From the NCBI GenBank assembly GCA_025093555.1, contig JAIWNF010000012.1, forward strand, positions 248,001 to 312,000: a stretch of 64,000 bases of DNA, written 5' to 3'. The notes under the pieces were generated by a model. The model had not been told where the DNA came from, searched no databases, and was given only the letters and a program-made list of their open reading frames with translations. Each line of letters starts with the position of its first letter. The first letter of the stretch is position 1. Shown piece by piece: positions 1 through 10,722 of the stretch. Source of the stretch: Circinella umbellata. Lineage: Eukaryota; Mucoromycota; Mucoromycetes; Mucorales; Lichtheimiaceae. The position numbers and the translations under genes are program-made.

Positions 1-622
1 CAATCAATGCTACTTATTTAAACCAGCAAAAAAAAAAGTATAGTAGGAAGTTATATAAAAAAACGTTGGCCTGTGCTTTTCTTGGAGAAATATTTTCTTC
101 CCATATGGACTAAAAAAAATAAAAAAAATTCTGTAAAGTAAACAGATTCATTTGTTGATTAATTTAACATGATGTCACTTTTGACATCGTGGGTCTACTC
201 TGAAATCCAGGCACATGTGTGTTATATGGGTTAATATGGGTTTTTTTTTGGGGGGGGGTTCAAAAGGAAGGTGAAAAAAATTTAATGCAATCTGGTCATG
301 TTTCAGCCAATCAAAATTTCTTGATCGTTATCGATAAAGTTTACTAGGACATACACGTAAACACATAACAACATTATACATTATAGAATTCTCATTAATT
401 TACCAAAAGATACATTATCACTTCCTCCCCTTCCCTCCACACCCCCCAACACACACAACCCCCGGTGGTTTCCGACTTGGGATCTTCTTTTCAATATACA
501 AAGAAACGCAACTCAAAAAAAAAAGAAATCTTTATATAAATCTCCGAATTCTACCTTCTCTTCCGTTTCCTTTTTTTTTATCTCTTTATTATTCTTTTAA
601 ACAATACATATTTATCAAGAAA
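1..622. other. Intergenic, 5' flank of the F-box gene
   Basis: No coding region is visible. The stretch is AT-rich with homopolymers (T and G runs near 241-259) and a C-rich patch near 421-463. The last 100 bases probably hold the core promoter and 5'UTR of the gene starting at 623. Confidence 0.6.
533..541 (+). promoter_or_regulatory. Candidate TATA box of the F-box gene
   Basis: TATATAAAT lies about 82 nt before the ATG at 623 and is followed by a pyrimidine-rich stretch. The position suits a fungal TATA element with a short 5'UTR. The call rests on motif and position only. Confidence 0.4.
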
Positions 623-1572
623 ATGGCTACTGTTCTTTTTCAACAGACTTCTCTGATTCAATCACTTGTTGAACAACTTTGGAATTCTAAACCACACCAT
701 TATGCAAATACCACTTTCAATAGGTAATAAATGGTTGTTTTTTTTGAAACTCCCTGCCCTGATATACATGTGTTGCATGAATAACTCAACAATGTACTCT
801 TTTATTTTATAGTGAAAGTGGTGCTTCTTTATCAAATTTACCTATTGAATTGATTGAATTGATTATTGCTCACGTGGACACCGAAACATTATTTAAATTA
901 TGTCGAGTGAATCAACTTTTACGTGCCCTTGCTCAACCACGCCTCATTAATCATGCTCAACAAATCACAATGCGTTTATGGATTCATCAACATCCACTTG
1001 TTTCCAATAAACCTCTCGATTTTACTTTCTCAAGCTGTGGTGATAATAATCGTATGTTATTTGAACCTTCTCGTGACGCTCCAACTTCATTGACCTTACA
1101 AGCAGCATTACCGCCACCACAAATTGATGGATGCACAATCTTGATTAAGGTTCACAATACTCGACGTATTTATAGTATCTCATACAAAGATTGTCTTGTT
1201 CCAGTACCATTGGAACAAAATATTACCGGCTATAAATCATCTGAAAATGTTGATGTAGATGGTGCTTATGGTTGCGGTTGGAACTTTTCCTATACTATTC
1301 GAGACGATGATCGTACTTCAGCAATCAAATATTTATATCCAAAATCGTTTTCATGCGATACTGATTTATTGGATCCTCAAGTATTAATATCATCTTCAAG
1401 TGAAAAGGTGGAACAACAACAACAACCGAAAGAAGAAGAAAAAGTTGAATCACATGATGAAAAGAAAAAAATGATGATGATGCAAGATAATGAAGATGTA
1501 AACTCTTCATCATGGGTAACCAAAATAGTCAATGATACAATGACATCTTTTTATCGATGGCTTTCCGCATAA
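623..1572 (+). CDS. F-box domain protein
   Basis: Two exons (623..723 and 813..1572; intron GTAATA..TAG) give 286 aa. Residues about 42-77 form an F-box-like helix set (LPIELIELIIAHVDTETLFK then LCRVNQLLR), which in the family binds Skp1 and makes the protein a substrate receptor of an SCF ubiquitin ligase. The middle part (about 78-220) is globular-looking but I recognise no substrate-binding repeat (no LRR, WD or Kelch). The last 60 residues are charged and repetitive (Q run, K/E runs, MMMM). The start is chosen because the ATG lies just after a pyrimidine-rich leader, and the spliced frame joins without a stop. The target is unknown. A non-SCF F-box protein is the main alternative. Confidence 0.72.
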
Positions 1573-2095
1573 AAAACGCTTTCGGTATGATACGTATACC
1601 CTGCCCAAATCTCTCATATTTCATTCACATATTCTCATATTTCATTATTATTATTTAACATGCATTTCTTTTTAACATACATTCATTTCAAAAAAAAAAT
1701 TAGCATTATATTATTCCTCTCATCTCCCCCCCCCTTCTCCAAAAAAAAACTCAAGTACATTGATTGGCTTTTGTATATACACACATAAAATTTGTAATTT
1801 TAATAATAATTGTTTTCTTTGATGCAAAGAAAAAGAAAAACACGTGAAAATGTTTACATTTGACCGCTGGGTATTTTTCAATATGTACAAAATGATGACT
1901 TGGGGTGGTGACAAAATAAAAGAGGCGCAGAACAACGGAAGGAATAAAAGAGTCAAAAAAATAAAAAAATTCAAAAATGTTGACCTTTTTTTTGAATGAT
2001 GGATTGTGAAAAAATGGTATATAATGTAATGAAAAAAAATGCGAGATACAATAGTGTGTGTGTGTGGGGGGTCGTTGTATATTTAATTATAAGCA
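1573..2095. other. Intergenic, nothing coding seen
   Basis: AT-rich spacer with poly-A and poly-C runs. It has a CACGTG E-box at 1841-1846 and a (GT)n tract near 2053-2065. It separates the ends of two convergent genes, so it mainly holds 3'UTRs. Confidence 0.5.
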
Positions 2096-2380
2096 TTAGG
2101 ATGATATAACATAGATTCCAAGTGACCAAGGGGGTGGTATCGCTATTTTGCTGCTTTTTGCTTCGTCAGGGACAACATCATCATCAATGGGTGTCGTTAC
2201 TATGTGATGATTTTTACTGTTGTTATTTTCATAAGAGCTGCTTTTACTATCACTATGACCAGTGGTACTTTCTTCATTATTGTTGCTTAGCAATGGGTCA
2301 TCATCGTCATCCTTGGCTACGATATACGTGATTGCCTTGAGAAATATTAAAAAGAATATAATTGAATAGTGTAATGCCAT
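2096..2380 (-). CDS. Possible small secreted acidic protein
   Basis: Single open frame of 94 aa. It starts MALHYSIIFFLIFLKAITYI, a convincing hydrophobic signal peptide ending near AVA-type residues (YIVA). After it comes a run of five Asp and a low-complexity Ser/Asn/Asp-rich chain with no cysteine pattern. I recognise no family. It sits downstream of MGM101 on the same strand. The open frame on the opposite strand is rich in His/Tyr/Cys and is treated as a shadow. Expression is unproven. It could also be the 3' end of a longer spliced gene, or chance. Confidence 0.4.
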   Translation of the reverse strand: MALHYSIIFFLIFLKAITYIVAKDDDDDPLLSNNNEESTTGHSDSKSSSYENNNSKNHHIVTTPIDDDVVPDEAKSSKIAIPPPWSLGIYVISS

Positions 2381-2761
2381 AGTAATGATATAATTTAAAA
2401 AAGAAGATTAAATTAATGAAAACAGAAAAAAAAGGAAGAGAGAAAAGAAAGTGTTGTAAAATGTAGAAGAAATGAATTAATGTTCTTGTGCAAAGAAGGG
2501 TTACCACACTCTATTTAAAGAGAAAATGAAGAGTCCGTTTATCTGTCCACATGGTCTTCCAAAATAACATCACATTGACATTAAATAATACACACATATA
2601 CACGCATATATTATATACCGGGATACACAAATATCATGCTTTTCTTTTTTTTATAAGATCTTTATACAACATGAGATGATTTTTTAATATAGGAAAAGAA
2701 GGGTGATGATTTGTTATAATATGAAAATGATGTTGAGTATTTTAAACTACTACAAAATCCA

Positions 2762-4240
2762 CTATTGCTCTTTATAGGGATAGTCTGTCGTACGATTTTG
2801 ATATTGAAAAAAAAACATGTCAATAAAGTTGCATGATTAATTATTTTTATTCCACCCTCCTGATTTCTTATTTTATAAGTATTAAAAAAATCAACTTACC
2901 TAAAGTATCATCTTTCTTTCGCCACAATCTCTTTTTCTTTTTTGTTGTAACGTGCTCTGCCCATACTTCAACACAATATTTCTTTTTATATTTACGAATA
3001 AATGTTGGATCCCTATACATTGAATGATTAATAATAATTAACGATTATATATGTATATAAAGAATACTATTTCCAAAATGAACTAAAGAATATAAAAACT
3101 TACCAAAGTTCGGATGCAATACCGAGATCTTTACAACAACGCATTAATGCATTACTTTTACATCCTTCAGAAGCAGTAGGTAAGCCTGACATATCAAAAA
3201 AATCTTGTTCACCACGGGATTGTGATATGAATCTAAATTCCACCCCACCCCATTTTTCAGTACCTTTACATACATACAATTTACATATACACATTTATTC
3301 GAGTATAGTTCTCATCCATATGAACTGTCGGTGAACTTTTATAAAAATATCTTACCTTCCATGACAAATCAACGCATATTCTCTTGAAATGTTTTTTTGT
3401 GAAATAGAATGTTCTCCTCTAGGTGCCAATCCCCATCCTCCAGGTCCAAAAGCTTTATTCAGGATACGACGATACTTAATCTCGGGTAAATAAATCATTC
3501 CATCTATGTAATATATATGTTATGTTTAAACAAACAAGAACACCGAGAAGTTGAACAAAAAAAGGAGCCTATTTATTTTATATATATACCTGGTTTAATC
3601 TCGATATCATCAGAATTTAATGGTTGCATGAGAATATCGGATACTTCTTGTGAAAAGGGTTGTGTGGATAATCCATAAAAGGATTTTGACCAATTGTGTT
3701 GATCATCTAATTCTTCATTTCCTTCTACCTTTGTAGCTGGTTGATCAAATTCTGTTGTACCTGGAAAGTAAGAATTTGAAACGTCAGTTTTTGGTACTTC
3801 ATTAACTACTGGTGATGCTACTGCTCTCGTTACTGGTGGCGTTACAGTTTTTGTAGTTGGTGTGGTTGGTGCAGTTGGTGTGGTTGTTTTTGTAGTTGGT
3901 GTGGTTGCTGTTTTTGTAACTGGTGCGGTTGCTGCTTTTGTGGCTGGTGTGGTTGCAGTTTTATTACGTGAATAAAAAGAAGAATAAGAAGCAGAACTAG
4001 TAGTAGGTGACGATTCTTTTTTTACTTTTGTAATGCGCGTAGTTGACACATGCTAATAATCATAATAAACAAAAATAAACAAAAAGCCGATCAATAATCG
4101 AAAATAAAATAAAATAAAATAAAATAAAATAGAAAAGAAGAACGAATTGAGTATTTAAGTTAATTACTACATACACGTAAAGGTACGATTGTACGAATGA
4201 TCGATCGCTGTGGAACAGTTGTCACTATATGCCTCAACAT
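2762..4240 (-). CDS. MGM101: Mgm101, mitochondrial genome maintenance recombinase-like protein
   Basis: Six exons on the minus strand (4240..4175, 4052..3590, 3503..3356, 3232..3104, 3012..2900, 2784..2762) give 313 aa. Mgm101 is a Rad52-like single-strand annealing protein of mitochondrial nucleoids, needed for mtDNA repair and maintenance. Recognisable core motifs in order are [70 protein letters not shown] and a Lys-rich TTKKKKRLW tail ending near DYPYK. Exon 1 encodes only a basic, hydroxylated N-terminus ([20 protein letters not shown]), a typical mitochondrial presequence. Between it and the core lies a TPTTKT-type low-complexity spacer of about 100 residues. The last coding exon is only 23 nt. 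The promoter side faces the arrestin gene. Confidence 0.93.
4101..4131. repeat. (AAAAT)n pentanucleotide microsatellite
   Basis: About six tandem copies of AAAAT inside MGM101 intron 1. The same unit recurs near 14670, 17443 and 62343. Confidence 0.8.
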
Positions 4241-4683
4241 GGCTTATATATTTAAAATATTCTATGATAGAGTTGGTTTTTTAAGAGAACAAAGAAAAAA
4301 AAAGGCAGCTGGCTTTCATAAATATGTGGCTACTTTTCTAAAGTTGCCCCTCCTTCTCCATGTGGTAACTGCGCAACCCTAGACTGAAATACACTCTGAA
4401 CGCGAAGGAGGCTCAGCAGCTAGTTTTATTTTTTTTAGTTGCACCAGCCATTTTGCATTCTTTTTAAGGTTTCTCTTCTCAGTGAGTTAAATATATATAT
4501 TTATATTATATCATATTATCTTTTTTTTACTTCTTTAACTTCTTTACACCAACAAAAATAATAATAATAAGCAACAAAGGGAGCTATTTCTTTTTTTGCA
4601 TAGAAATACCAACCCTCTTCCTCCGCCCTTAAAACCACACACATTCTAACCTACCTACCCCCCCCCTTGAAAATAATATTAAT
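4241..4683. promoter_or_regulatory. Divergent promoter region MGM101 / arrestin
   Basis: 443 bp separate the two outward-facing start codons. The half near the arrestin holds C-rich and AT-rich tracts (C runs at 4661-4668). No specific factor site is recognised. Any promoter role is inferred from gene orientation. Confidence 0.45.
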
Positions 4684-7305
4684 ATGGCGGATAATAATAC
4701 TCAAATACATATTTCTATTCACGACAAACAAGCTTATTATCGACCAGGTCAACAGATCAATGGCAATATTACAATTGATACAGCAGATGGTAAATCGTTA
4801 ACATTTGCTGCTTTACGATTGGTTTGGACCGGACGTATTGTAACTCAATTGGCTGGTCACTTTGACGAAACAGAATATTTTAATCAAATTTTTCATCTCG
4901 ATCCCAATAATAATACTTTTGTTAAGAGTACAGACTTACCCTCAGCACCTTCAGCTTTATTACAAGTGGATGGTCAAATAAATTTTCCTTTTCAGGTCAC
5001 TTTATCCAGTGATCGTTTATTACCAAGTAGTTTTGAGGTTTGTTTTATTTATTTAATTTATCAGTGTTTTGTAGAAACAAACTGTGTGTGTGTGGAGGAA
5101 AGGGGGGGGATAATAATTTAATATGTAACACAAAAATATATATATAAAAAAAAAGAGAATTGATTGATTTATTAATTATCTGTTTTTTTGCTCTCTCTCT
5201 GCTATTATTTATAGATTAATGATACAATGATGGGTGCTTTGTCAAACGTAGAATATATGTTGGAAGCATCATTGGATCATCAAACTTTTGATCCAATGCC
5301 TATTAAAGAACGCTCTACTATACTTGTGATGGCTGCTCCTTCTTCTACTTCTGAATTGATAACTCCATCAACTCATAAGCAACAACAACAAACAAGTGAG
5401 AAAACTTATTTGTCTACTGTACTTCAAGATCGCGCCGAGTATAGAACTGCTGCTCGAATCACTGTACCTTGCAAAACTTCTCCACGTGGTAAACATCATT
5501 AATAGTTGAAGCAAATGTTACATGCGTCTATGTAAATAATAACCCAATGTGTTACTTCTTGTGGTGATTTTTTTTTATTATTACTATTATTAGGTGCTAT
5601 TATCCCGGTTGTAGCGCATATATGGCACGATTGTCAGTATAATCGACGCAACGGCATCACTTTAACCCTTGTGCGAATGTGTAAAATCCGTTGTGGTGAA
5701 CGTACAGAAATCTTAACCAAAAATTTATCCACGGTGACACGAGATTTGGAACTAACAGTACGTACTGGTTACTCAGTTCAAACTTTATCTGAAACTTTAC
5801 AGATTCCCAATGATACCGTCCCATCCATTACAACTGATCAGGGTAAACTAGCTTCAATCGAATACAAGGTGACTCTGGCTGTTCACGCTCATCCAGGAGC
5901 GCTTTATACCGAATTACCCTCTACAAGTACTACAACAGCTATGCAATATATGCTTGTAGAATGTCCATTATATATCGATACTACTACACAGCAGCAAGTA
6001 TTATTAAATAATAGTAAATCAGCTCAACAGTTAGCACCCACTGACTTTGACTCTAGTAGAATAAGTCGAGGAGACACATCTCGTTTTGCCCCCAGTAATG
6101 TTACCGTACCATCAAAAGATAGCAACAAGAAAATGTCGAGTAGAATGAAAGGCATGTTTCGACGTAAATCAAAATTGGACTCTACAAATGGGGTACCTCT
6201 TTTCGATAATAGTAATGGGAATAATAAGAGTAGTGCTAGTATCAGTAGCAACAACAATAAAGATAAGGATAGTACCAAAGGTAGTTCATCTTTACGTCAG
6301 GTCATGTCATCTTTACGACCTCGCAACAATAGCAACAGTAATGTAGCAGCGTCGGTTCCTTCTACTGTTCCCAGCAATGGTAATGGTAATGTTAGTACAA
6401 AACCACAAAGCTGTGGATCATCCACCCGTTCAAGTCAAATTCAATTAACACCCGTTCGAACATCTCCTACACAATCTGTCAATTCATCTATCACTGACTT
6501 ATCAAAGAAACGTAATTCAGTAAAACCAACCTCGCCACTTCCTCCACCACCACCTTCAGCTGTATTTGCTTCTAATACAACTGAAACTACTTCCACAGAA
6601 GACATTTCTAAACCACCCTCCTCTCCTCTACCAGCTACTTCAAGTCCAACATCTTCCATTCCTTCTCCACCTCGTAGCTCGCAATCTAGAGAAACACCTT
6701 TATCAACACCGTTACCTACTACAATTCAATCGCCCTCTTCTTCTTTACCCCCAACAATCATTCGGTCCAAATCAATACATGAAAGAGCATTACCAACAAT
6801 CAATTCTCTACCTAAACCATTAAAACAAGAAGAGTCCCGTGAACCTATTCCTGGTCTAGATGGTGGGGGTGTTCATTATTTTGATATGTTTCCAGATTCA
6901 GACGAAGAAGAAGAAATGCATAATACGAGTGCCACGAACAATATGAATCATCAGGTCGATGGAGCAGCTCCCCTTTCTTCAACTGTTTCAACACACACTG
7001 ATACTATAGGTGGTCGGGATGATCAAACAGAAATAACGACAACAACACTGGATAGTAGCAACCAACCACGTTATTTTAATTTATTCCCTGATGATGATCT
7101 AACAGATGAAGAAGAAGTGGCAACAAATCAACGAGCAGTACGTCAAAATTTGAGATCGGTTTATCCCGATGCAGATAATAAATTGGATGAAGTCAATGTA
7201 TCGGATTCAGAACCGGATTCTGATTCAGAAGAAGAACCGGATTTGATTTCCATGATGGCACAAAGAGAACGACGTATAGAACGTGCAAGAAGGCGAAAGA
7301 ACTAA
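4684..7305 (+). CDS. Alpha-arrestin family trafficking adaptor
   Basis: Three exons (4684..5037, 5215..5488, 5594..7305) give 779 aa. Residues 1 to about 120 form an arrestin-N-like beta sandwich (DKQAYYRPGQQINGNITID, where the YxPGxxxxG turn is typical). Exons 2-3 hold the arrestin-C part, with IIPVVAHIWHDCQYNR and a basic LVRMCKIRCGE strand. Alpha-arrestins (fungal ARTs) link plasma-membrane transporters to Rsp5-type ubiquitin ligases. The C-terminal about 450 residues look disordered: a K/R patch near SRMKGMFRRKSK, long Ser/Thr/Pro/Asn tracts, and two related acidic boxes, HYFDMFPDSDEEEE and RYFNLFPDDDLTDEEE. I see no PPxY motif, so ligase recruitment would have to be indirect. Arrestin membership is fairly sure, and the cargo is unknown. 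Confidence 0.82.
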
Positions 7306-8563
7306 ATTACCATAATTTATTTTATTATGGGGCTTTTTTTTATATATATATCAATTTTGTCTCCCCTGTCTTCTTTATTTCTTTTATTATTTAATTATTG
7401 TTACTATTATTATATGATTATTATTATATCAGCTCACATTTATATACTACATACAAAAACATTTATAATTATATTCTTTTTCATTGTACCCCCCCAACCA
7501 AACCCCTGTTATTTTATTTTACATTTTAGCATAATAATATACGAAAAATTGATGCCTTGTACCCTTTATTTATTATTATTATTATTATTATAAATACGTA
7601 CTGCTTCATGATGTTATAATTAGCGAGGAAACTTGTTAATGGCACTGTTATTATTACTACCTCCTGCTTACTAAGTGCTATGACTTTTAATTCATCTTTT
7701 AACTGTTGTATGGAAATCATGAATGATTATAATATCATTACTATTATATAAGCAAACATTTCCCAATAAGAAAAAAGAGTCTCGATTTCAATTGATATAG
7801 ATTAAAACTTTCATATTAGTTACATGGTTCTACTTTCAAAGCTCAATAATTCTATATACTTTATTCTTTATCAACATAATTTGTTCAATCCCATTACTAT
7901 ATATAAAACAGTTTTAATTAAAAGAAAAAATTGGGTATAATTATGTAACCGTCATACAACAATAATATCTTGTGTTGTTATGACAACACCCATCATTCTT
8001 TCCTCCCCCCTCCCGATATCATTTTTGTACCTGTAATTAATAATTGGCTTATGAGTGGTAGCGATGACGTTGAACGGTTATACTTATTAACATTATTCAT
8101 GTTCAAAAAAATGTGTTTGCAAAATTAGATTCCCCTTTTTTACTCTTTTGTGAGAGGAAGTTACAAACTTGATGTCTGCATAATAATGTGGTAGACCTCT
8201 TCTTCCTTTCTCAGCTACCATGAACGGTTTATTCAGTCATCACCGAGCATACCATTTCAAGCTTATACTATTTACTTCTATTCGATCCTCTTTGTGTGTG
8301 TTGTATAAAAATCATATCCATTCACTCTGTCTAGAATACTCCCGCCTATTTTCATTTCTACTGTCAAGTCCATTCACACGTTATAAATACAAACATAAAT
8401 AATTATAAAACTTTAATTCTAATATATTTAATATATGTACAAGCTCAAAATTCAAATTATTATTTTTTGTTTTTTTTTAACATTATAAAAAAAGTATAAT
8501 ATATATATATATATATATATATAATAAATTTGTCCAAGAAAAATTGATAATTTTTTTTTTTGC
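7306..8563. other. Intergenic between convergent arrestin and MAP1
   Basis: About 1.26 kb of AT-rich sequence that should contain both 3'UTRs. It holds a (TTA)n tract at 7568-7590 and an (AT)n tract near 8499-8523. No gene-like open frame with plausible composition is seen. Confidence 0.5.
8499..8523. repeat. (AT)n microsatellite
   Basis: About 12 uninterrupted AT units just downstream of the MAP1 stop codon. Confidence 0.85.
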
Positions 8564-10434
8564 TTAGGTCAAAATTTCTACACCTTCTTCAGTAACAAGT
8601 AAGGTATGTTCGAACTGTGCCGATCGTTTACCATCAGCAGTAGCTGCAGACCATTGATCAGGCCTAATAATAAAATATGAATTGTTATTTTTACATCTTT
8701 TGAATAAAACTTATCTTCCCCCTCCCCTTTTTTTTACATACCAAAGTTCATCTCTCCATGTGCCTTCACAAATCATGGGTTCGATAGTAAATACATGACC
8801 AGGTTTACAAACACCAATGGCCTTGTTATCTAATTTATATATATAAATATATCAGTAAACAAAATAAAATAATCACAATACTTTGTACTTCTTTTTTTGC
8901 ATTCCCCAGACCCCTCAAATATGAATGAAAAGAAACTTACTGGCATAATGTGGAACATTAGGAGCACAATGGAATAATTGATTAATACCGTGACCACAGA
9001 AAGTACGAACGACCGAGAAACCATTAGCAGTAGCATGCGCTTCAATAATCTTGCCAAATTCACGATATTTCATACCAGGTTTAACAGCAGCAATAGCTTT
9101 TTCCAAACATTCACGTGCATTGATAACCAATTTTTGTCCTTTTTCATCCACTTTACCAACAAGATAAGTAGCATTAAGATCACCATGGAAACCACCCAAA
9201 TAACAAGTGACATCAATGTTAACAATATCACCTTCTTGTAAAGGTCGTTGATCAGGAATACCGTGACAAATAACTTGAAAAATCAAAAATAATTTGTTAT
9301 TAAGATGAAACTCTTTCTTCTTTTATCCACACGCACACATATACATATAATCAACCAAAAAGCCCTTAGTTTTTTTTGTGTCACACTAATGTCACTTACT
9401 TTCATTAACGGACCTAAAATATATATTTTTATAGGTAAATAAAAATTATGCATAATCATAATATATAGATAATAAAACTTACGTGCAAACAGATTTAGGG
9501 AAGTTATAATAATTTAATGGTGATGGATATGCTCCACGTTCAATAGTTGCTTCATGAACAATACGATCTAATAATAATAATAATAATAATAACCTTGAAT
9601 TAGATCATATTATTTACTACTCTTTTTTTTTTAAATAAGTCCAAGTTACTTTACCAATTTCATCAGTGGTAATACCAGGACGAACAGCTGCTGCACCAAT
9701 ATCTAAAACTTCTCTTGCAACTTTACAAACTTTTCGCATGCCTTCAATTTCTTTTTCATTCAAACATTTAATAGTTGAACTAGCACGTACATTTTGTTCT
9801 GATACAGGAATACCCGTTTCAGCATAATCAGCTATAATAAAATTGTCAGTTAGGAAAGGGGGAAAAGGGGTATATAACTTTTTTATCAACATAAAAAAAA
9901 AAAAAGTTATTTGTTATTTTTTACGTCTAGCAATTTCAGCAGGTACATGACGTGTGGGTGAAAGAGGATATACAGCACGTAAAGGACCAGTGTATTTATA
10001 GTTAGGGAAAGGATCGTGTGGTTCACCTATTTTATATCATATACATAATAACTTTTAAATATATTTTATGCAATATAATATAATGATATATGTGTATTAT
10101 TTTTTTTATGTCAAGACACTTATAACAATAACGTACTTTCAATTTTAGCCTTATGAACTGCTTTATGTGTACCCTAAATTGTATATTACTAAACATGTTA
10201 ATTAATAATGTCAAGAAGAAGAAAAAAAAAACACCCACATACACTTTCATATATACATATATACAAAGGAAAAAGGGAAAAAAAAAACTCGTTCTATACC
10301 CAATTCTTTTTAAAACAATCTTGTGAACAAAAGAATGAACCTTCAATTTTTAATTTCAAACACGTAGGACATTGAAGTTTAGCAGGTTTTCCACAACCTA
10401 CTGTTTGACACACTTTGCCTTCAGTCGATGCCAT
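8564..10434 (-). CDS. MAP1: Methionine aminopeptidase type 1 with N-terminal zinc finger
   Basis: Nine exons on the minus strand (10434..10300, 10173..10137, 10026..9925, 9831..9655, 9567..9483, 9413..9400, 9273..8941, 8829..8742, 8663..8564) give 356 aa. The enzyme removes the initiator Met cotranslationally. The N-terminus has the type-1 C6H2 zinc finger (C9, C14, C22, C25, C36, C40, H48, H52), which in the family docks to ribosomes. The pita-bread catalytic domain shows all metal ligands: Asp in [11 protein letters not shown], Asp in FHGDLNATY, His in FCGHGIN, Glu in FTIEPMI and Glu in QFEHTLLV. A 14-nt microexon encodes part of the VNE segment before IICHGIPD. The gene is divergent from ASCC1, with 288 bp between start codons. 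Confidence 0.95.
9570..9592. repeat. (AAT)n microsatellite in a MAP1 intron
   Basis: About seven AAT units just outside the 3' splice site preceding MAP1 exon 5. Confidence 0.75.
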
Positions 10435-10722
10435 TTTTTAAAAAAATAAAAATAAAACAAGTGAGTCAAAAAAAGGGTCGGGTAGGGTCACTTTTTTGAT
10501 TTTTAAAGCCTTTAAAAATAGAGAGGTTCCTTTTTTTCCTCCGCTCCGTCCCTTCCTTTCTCTCTCCCCACCCCGCCTCACCCTCAAGAGACGAACATGC
10601 AGTGGCTTATTGTGTTTAATCTCCCTCTCAATTGACGACCACATCAAGCCCCGCATGACATATTCTATTACCTTCTTTTTTTTCGTTTATGCAGCCAAAA
10701 TAGTAAAAAAAAAAAGAAAGCC
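10435..10722. promoter_or_regulatory. Divergent promoter region MAP1 / ASCC1
   Basis: 288 bp between the start codons. Unlike its surroundings it contains a C-rich, GC-richer block (about 10540-10590), then a pyrimidine run and poly-A just before the ASCC1 start. No specific binding site is assigned. Shared promoter use is inferred from orientation. Confidence 0.5.

Noticed and set aside
4047..4052. Starting MGM101 at the GTG (or out-of-frame ATG) at the head of exon 2
   Set aside because: An upstream exon (4240..4175) with an ATG, a GTATGT donor and a mitochondrial presequence joins in frame, which explains the missing ATG.
7327..7593. 88-codon hydrophobic frame after the arrestin
   Set aside because: It is composed of T/A-rich 3'UTR sequence with a TTA microsatellite. 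No plausible protein.
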